The notes beneath the pieces are model-generated. The model had not been told where the DNA came from, made no database searches, and was given only the letters and a program-made list of their open reading frames with translations. 64,000 nt of DNA. Origin: Undaria pinnatifida. Taxonomy: Eukaryota > Sar > Phaeophyceae > Laminariales > Alariaceae. Location: assembly GCA_012845835.1 (NCBI GenBank), contig JABAKD010000019.1, positions 6,309,494 to 6,373,493 on the forward strand. Direction: 5' to 3'. Below are positions 62,313 through 64,000 of the stretch, piece by piece. Both the position numbers and the translations under genes were made by a program. Each line of letters opens with the position of its first letter. Within the stretch, counting starts at the first letter, position 1.

Positions 62313-62930
62313 TTGTGCTGAAAATGGCGCGAGTTGGTGTTGCCTTTGTGTTGAGGCGGCCTTTGACGCGCGTGCGAGGTGTTCGAGGCCGCAGAATTAG
62401 GAGCGGTAAGGACGGTCGAAGAGGAGGAGTTGCTAGACCACAACGGTCCGAGCGGTGGTGACAACGGCAGCAGCGACAGCGGCAGCGGCAGCGGCAGCGG
62501 CAGCGGCAGCGGCAGCAACAGCGGCAGCGACAGCGGCAGCGACAGCGGAAGTGGCAATGGCAGTGATGACGATGGAGACAGGCCCGGGATACAAGTCGGT
62601 GACACCCCCCCCGAGGATTCCGGCACGACTATTAGTTTGTACGTAAAATGGCGCGAGTTGTTGTTGCCTCTGTGTGTTGGGGCGATCCTTGGCGCGTGCG
62701 TGAGGTGTTCGAAGCCGCGGGGGGTTAGGAACGGTGAAGGCGATCGAAGATGAGGAGTTGATAAACTGCGACGGTGCAAGCGATGGTGACATCGGCGGCA
62801 GGAACAGTGGAATGAACTGCGGAAGTGGCAACGGCAGTGACGACGACGGAGACTGGCCCGGGGCAGAAGTCGGTGACACCCCCCCCCAGGATGCCGACAA
62901 TACTACCCCAGGGGCGACGTTAGCGTCTGA
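62313..62930 (+). repeat. Tandem duplication (~320 bp) with a (GGCAGC)n expansion
   Basis: AAAATGGCGCGAGTTG(G/T)TGTTGCC..TGTGTTG.GGC...GAGGTGTTCGA(G/A)GCCGC...GATGGAGACAGGCCCGGG..GTCGGTGACACCCCCCCC occurs at about 62,320-62,615 and 62,645-62,890. The first copy has an expansion of GGCAGC and GACAGC hexamers at 62,464-62,560. Read on the plus strand both copies keep open frames with an acidic Gly/Ser/Asp-rich stretch (GNGSDDDGDRPGIQVGDTPP and NGSDDDGDWPGAEVGDTPPQ), so this may be a coding repeat. Confidence 0.8.
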
Positions 62931-63870
62931 AGGTACCAGGCAACAGCCCAAGACGAAGAGGTCCCCGACCAAACGCAGCGGTCAAGGTACCTGGCGCCCC
63001 ATCCGGCGTCTCCTCTGCGCCGACTCTTTTGACCCCTTCTGTGCCCGCCCATACTTGTTCGACCCCTGCTGTGAGCGCGCCTGCTCTAACCTATTTATCG
63101 CGCGCCATGCCTCCACCAACCGCTAACCCTCCCCACCCCAGCTCTGGTACTATAGTCCCACCCGCCCGCCGACTTCTCATCACCTACGGAAGTCGAGGCA
63201 GCGCAGCCCATCGTCGCACGCCTCGAGCACCAGATACAAGTGGCAACGGACTCGCTTCGTACCGCATGGACGGCACGGGTCGAGTCCTGGATGAAACCGC
63301 CGATCAACTGCGTGCCCGCTTGGACGTCGTCCTCGCCCAGCAAACTGCGTTCCATGCGTCTATTTCTCCGTCTGCCGTAACATCTGCCCCTGCATCTCGG
63401 CCAACGACGGTCTTGCACCTTCCCCGCACGCTTTGCAGATGCGGAACCTTCCCTTTTCTGGAGAGTCCTCTGGGATTTGCTTGTTAGGGTACATGACGTT
63501 CCTGACCCTCACCGAGGCTTGATCACAAAAGTTGCTGCAGACCTAGGTGCATATTTCCGCGCAGCCGAAGACCACACCGTTATATATGCCTCGGAGTACG
63601 TGGCCGGCTTCACCCGACACAGGTACCAGGCCGGCCCGTAGGAACTCCTTCACGTTTTCCGGGCGTTCCACGCCCATATCACCAAGCATGTGTGGGCGCG
63701 TCGTCCCTCGGTTGCTCAGACGACCGAGCTAAGAGGCCTCAGTGGGACGATGACAAAGATGGTGACGGAAATCAATCATCATGGTCGAGGCAGCTGTTAC
63801 GGCGGACGGAGAAAAAGACGCATGGAACGCTGTTTGCTGGGCGAGGACAACATCTAAGCGAGCACGCAGT
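62734..63870 (+). pseudogene. Gag-like fragment reading opposite to the pol remnant
   Basis: Plus-strand frames, broken by shifts: an acidic N-terminal part (62,734-63,126), then VEAAQPIVARLEHQIQVATD and TAWTARVESWMKPP (from about 63,192), then SLFWRVLWDLLVRVHDVPDP, KVAADLGAYFRAAEDHTVIY and SEYVAGFTRHRYQAGP (about 63,450-63,640), a stop, then ELLHVFRAFHAHITKHVWAR. The composition and length suit a retroelement gag. It is head to head with the minus-strand element and may be a second insertion. Identification is tentative. Confidence 0.4.
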
Positions 63871-63876
63871 TGGAGA
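63300..63876. repeat. Inverted pair of ~80-bp segments
   Basis: 63,305-63,390 and 63,797-63,876 are reverse complements with about 10-15% differences (TTACGGC(G/A)GACGGAGAAA(A/T)AGACGCATGGAACGC...CTGGGCGAGGAC). The first lies within the gag-like fragment, so the second is an inverted partial copy about 420 bp away. Confidence 0.85.
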
Positions 63877-63944
63877 GTACAAAAGACGTTCAAGGGTCAA
63901 TCGGGGGAGGGAGTGTAGGCGCAGCTTACGCACGAGGAGGGGGG

Positions 63945-64000
63945 GTGGGAGGGGCGTACTCATTTATTTGCTTGCCTTAGTAATTTGACCATTGACCACG
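63945..64000 (-). repeat. Dispersed repeat B at the window edge (partial)
   Basis: On the minus strand CGTGGTCAATGGTCAAATTACTAAGGCAAGCAAATAAATGAGTACGCCCC, the end of family B. The rest is beyond the window. Confidence 0.8.

Overview
The window is nuclear DNA from a eukaryote. It has spliced genes with intact exons, tRNA-derived SINEs, many small inverted-repeat transposons, telomere-like TTAGGG tracts and a decayed Ty3/gypsy retrotransposon. The best taxonomic clue is a mitochondrial ribosomal protein L13 whose sequence (for example YRWHTGYPGG) reads like stramenopile L13. The host may be a repeat-rich stramenopile, possibly an alga. That is inference, and no species is claimed.

Left edge (1-6,514): repeats that probably lie in the first intron of a minus-strand gene. 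Its 5' coding exon is at 6,515-6,791 and encodes the start of a DegP7/Nma111-type HtrA serine protease, ending just after the catalytic-His motif TNRHVV. The rest of that gene is presumably beyond the left edge. A gap of 305 bp (6,792-7,096), probably a shared promoter, separates it from the next gene, which runs the other way.

Centre (7,097-52,643): one plus-strand gene, MRPL13, encoding a 172-residue L13 in four small in-phase exons (69, 147, 81 and 222 nt). Its introns are 7.5, 24.4 and 13.1 kb, so coding sequence is about 1.1% of the gene. The first intron is of the GC-AG class. The introns hold several dispersed repeat families, including a tRNA-derived SINE, MITEs down to 90 bp, and repeats with telomere-like cores. 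Two tandem arrays stand out: about 15 units of 75-125 bp at 30.5-32.25 kb, and a roughly 10 kb array at 40.1-50.1 kb in which short and long monomers largely alternate, as in higher-order satellite DNA. A decayed copy of part of exon 4 lies 303 bp upstream of the real exon 4.

Right side (about 53-64 kb): a Ty3/gypsy-type element on the minus strand, broken by frameshifts and stops. Reading 5' to 3' it has a possible gag region, an embedded NADAR-like domain, an aspartic protease, reverse transcriptase (YLDD), RNase H, a linker with a 66-bp minisatellite, and an integrase with a C-terminal extension. At 62.3-63.9 kb a tandem duplication and a gag-like fragment read the other way. I recognised no rRNA gene, functional tRNA gene or CRISPR array.
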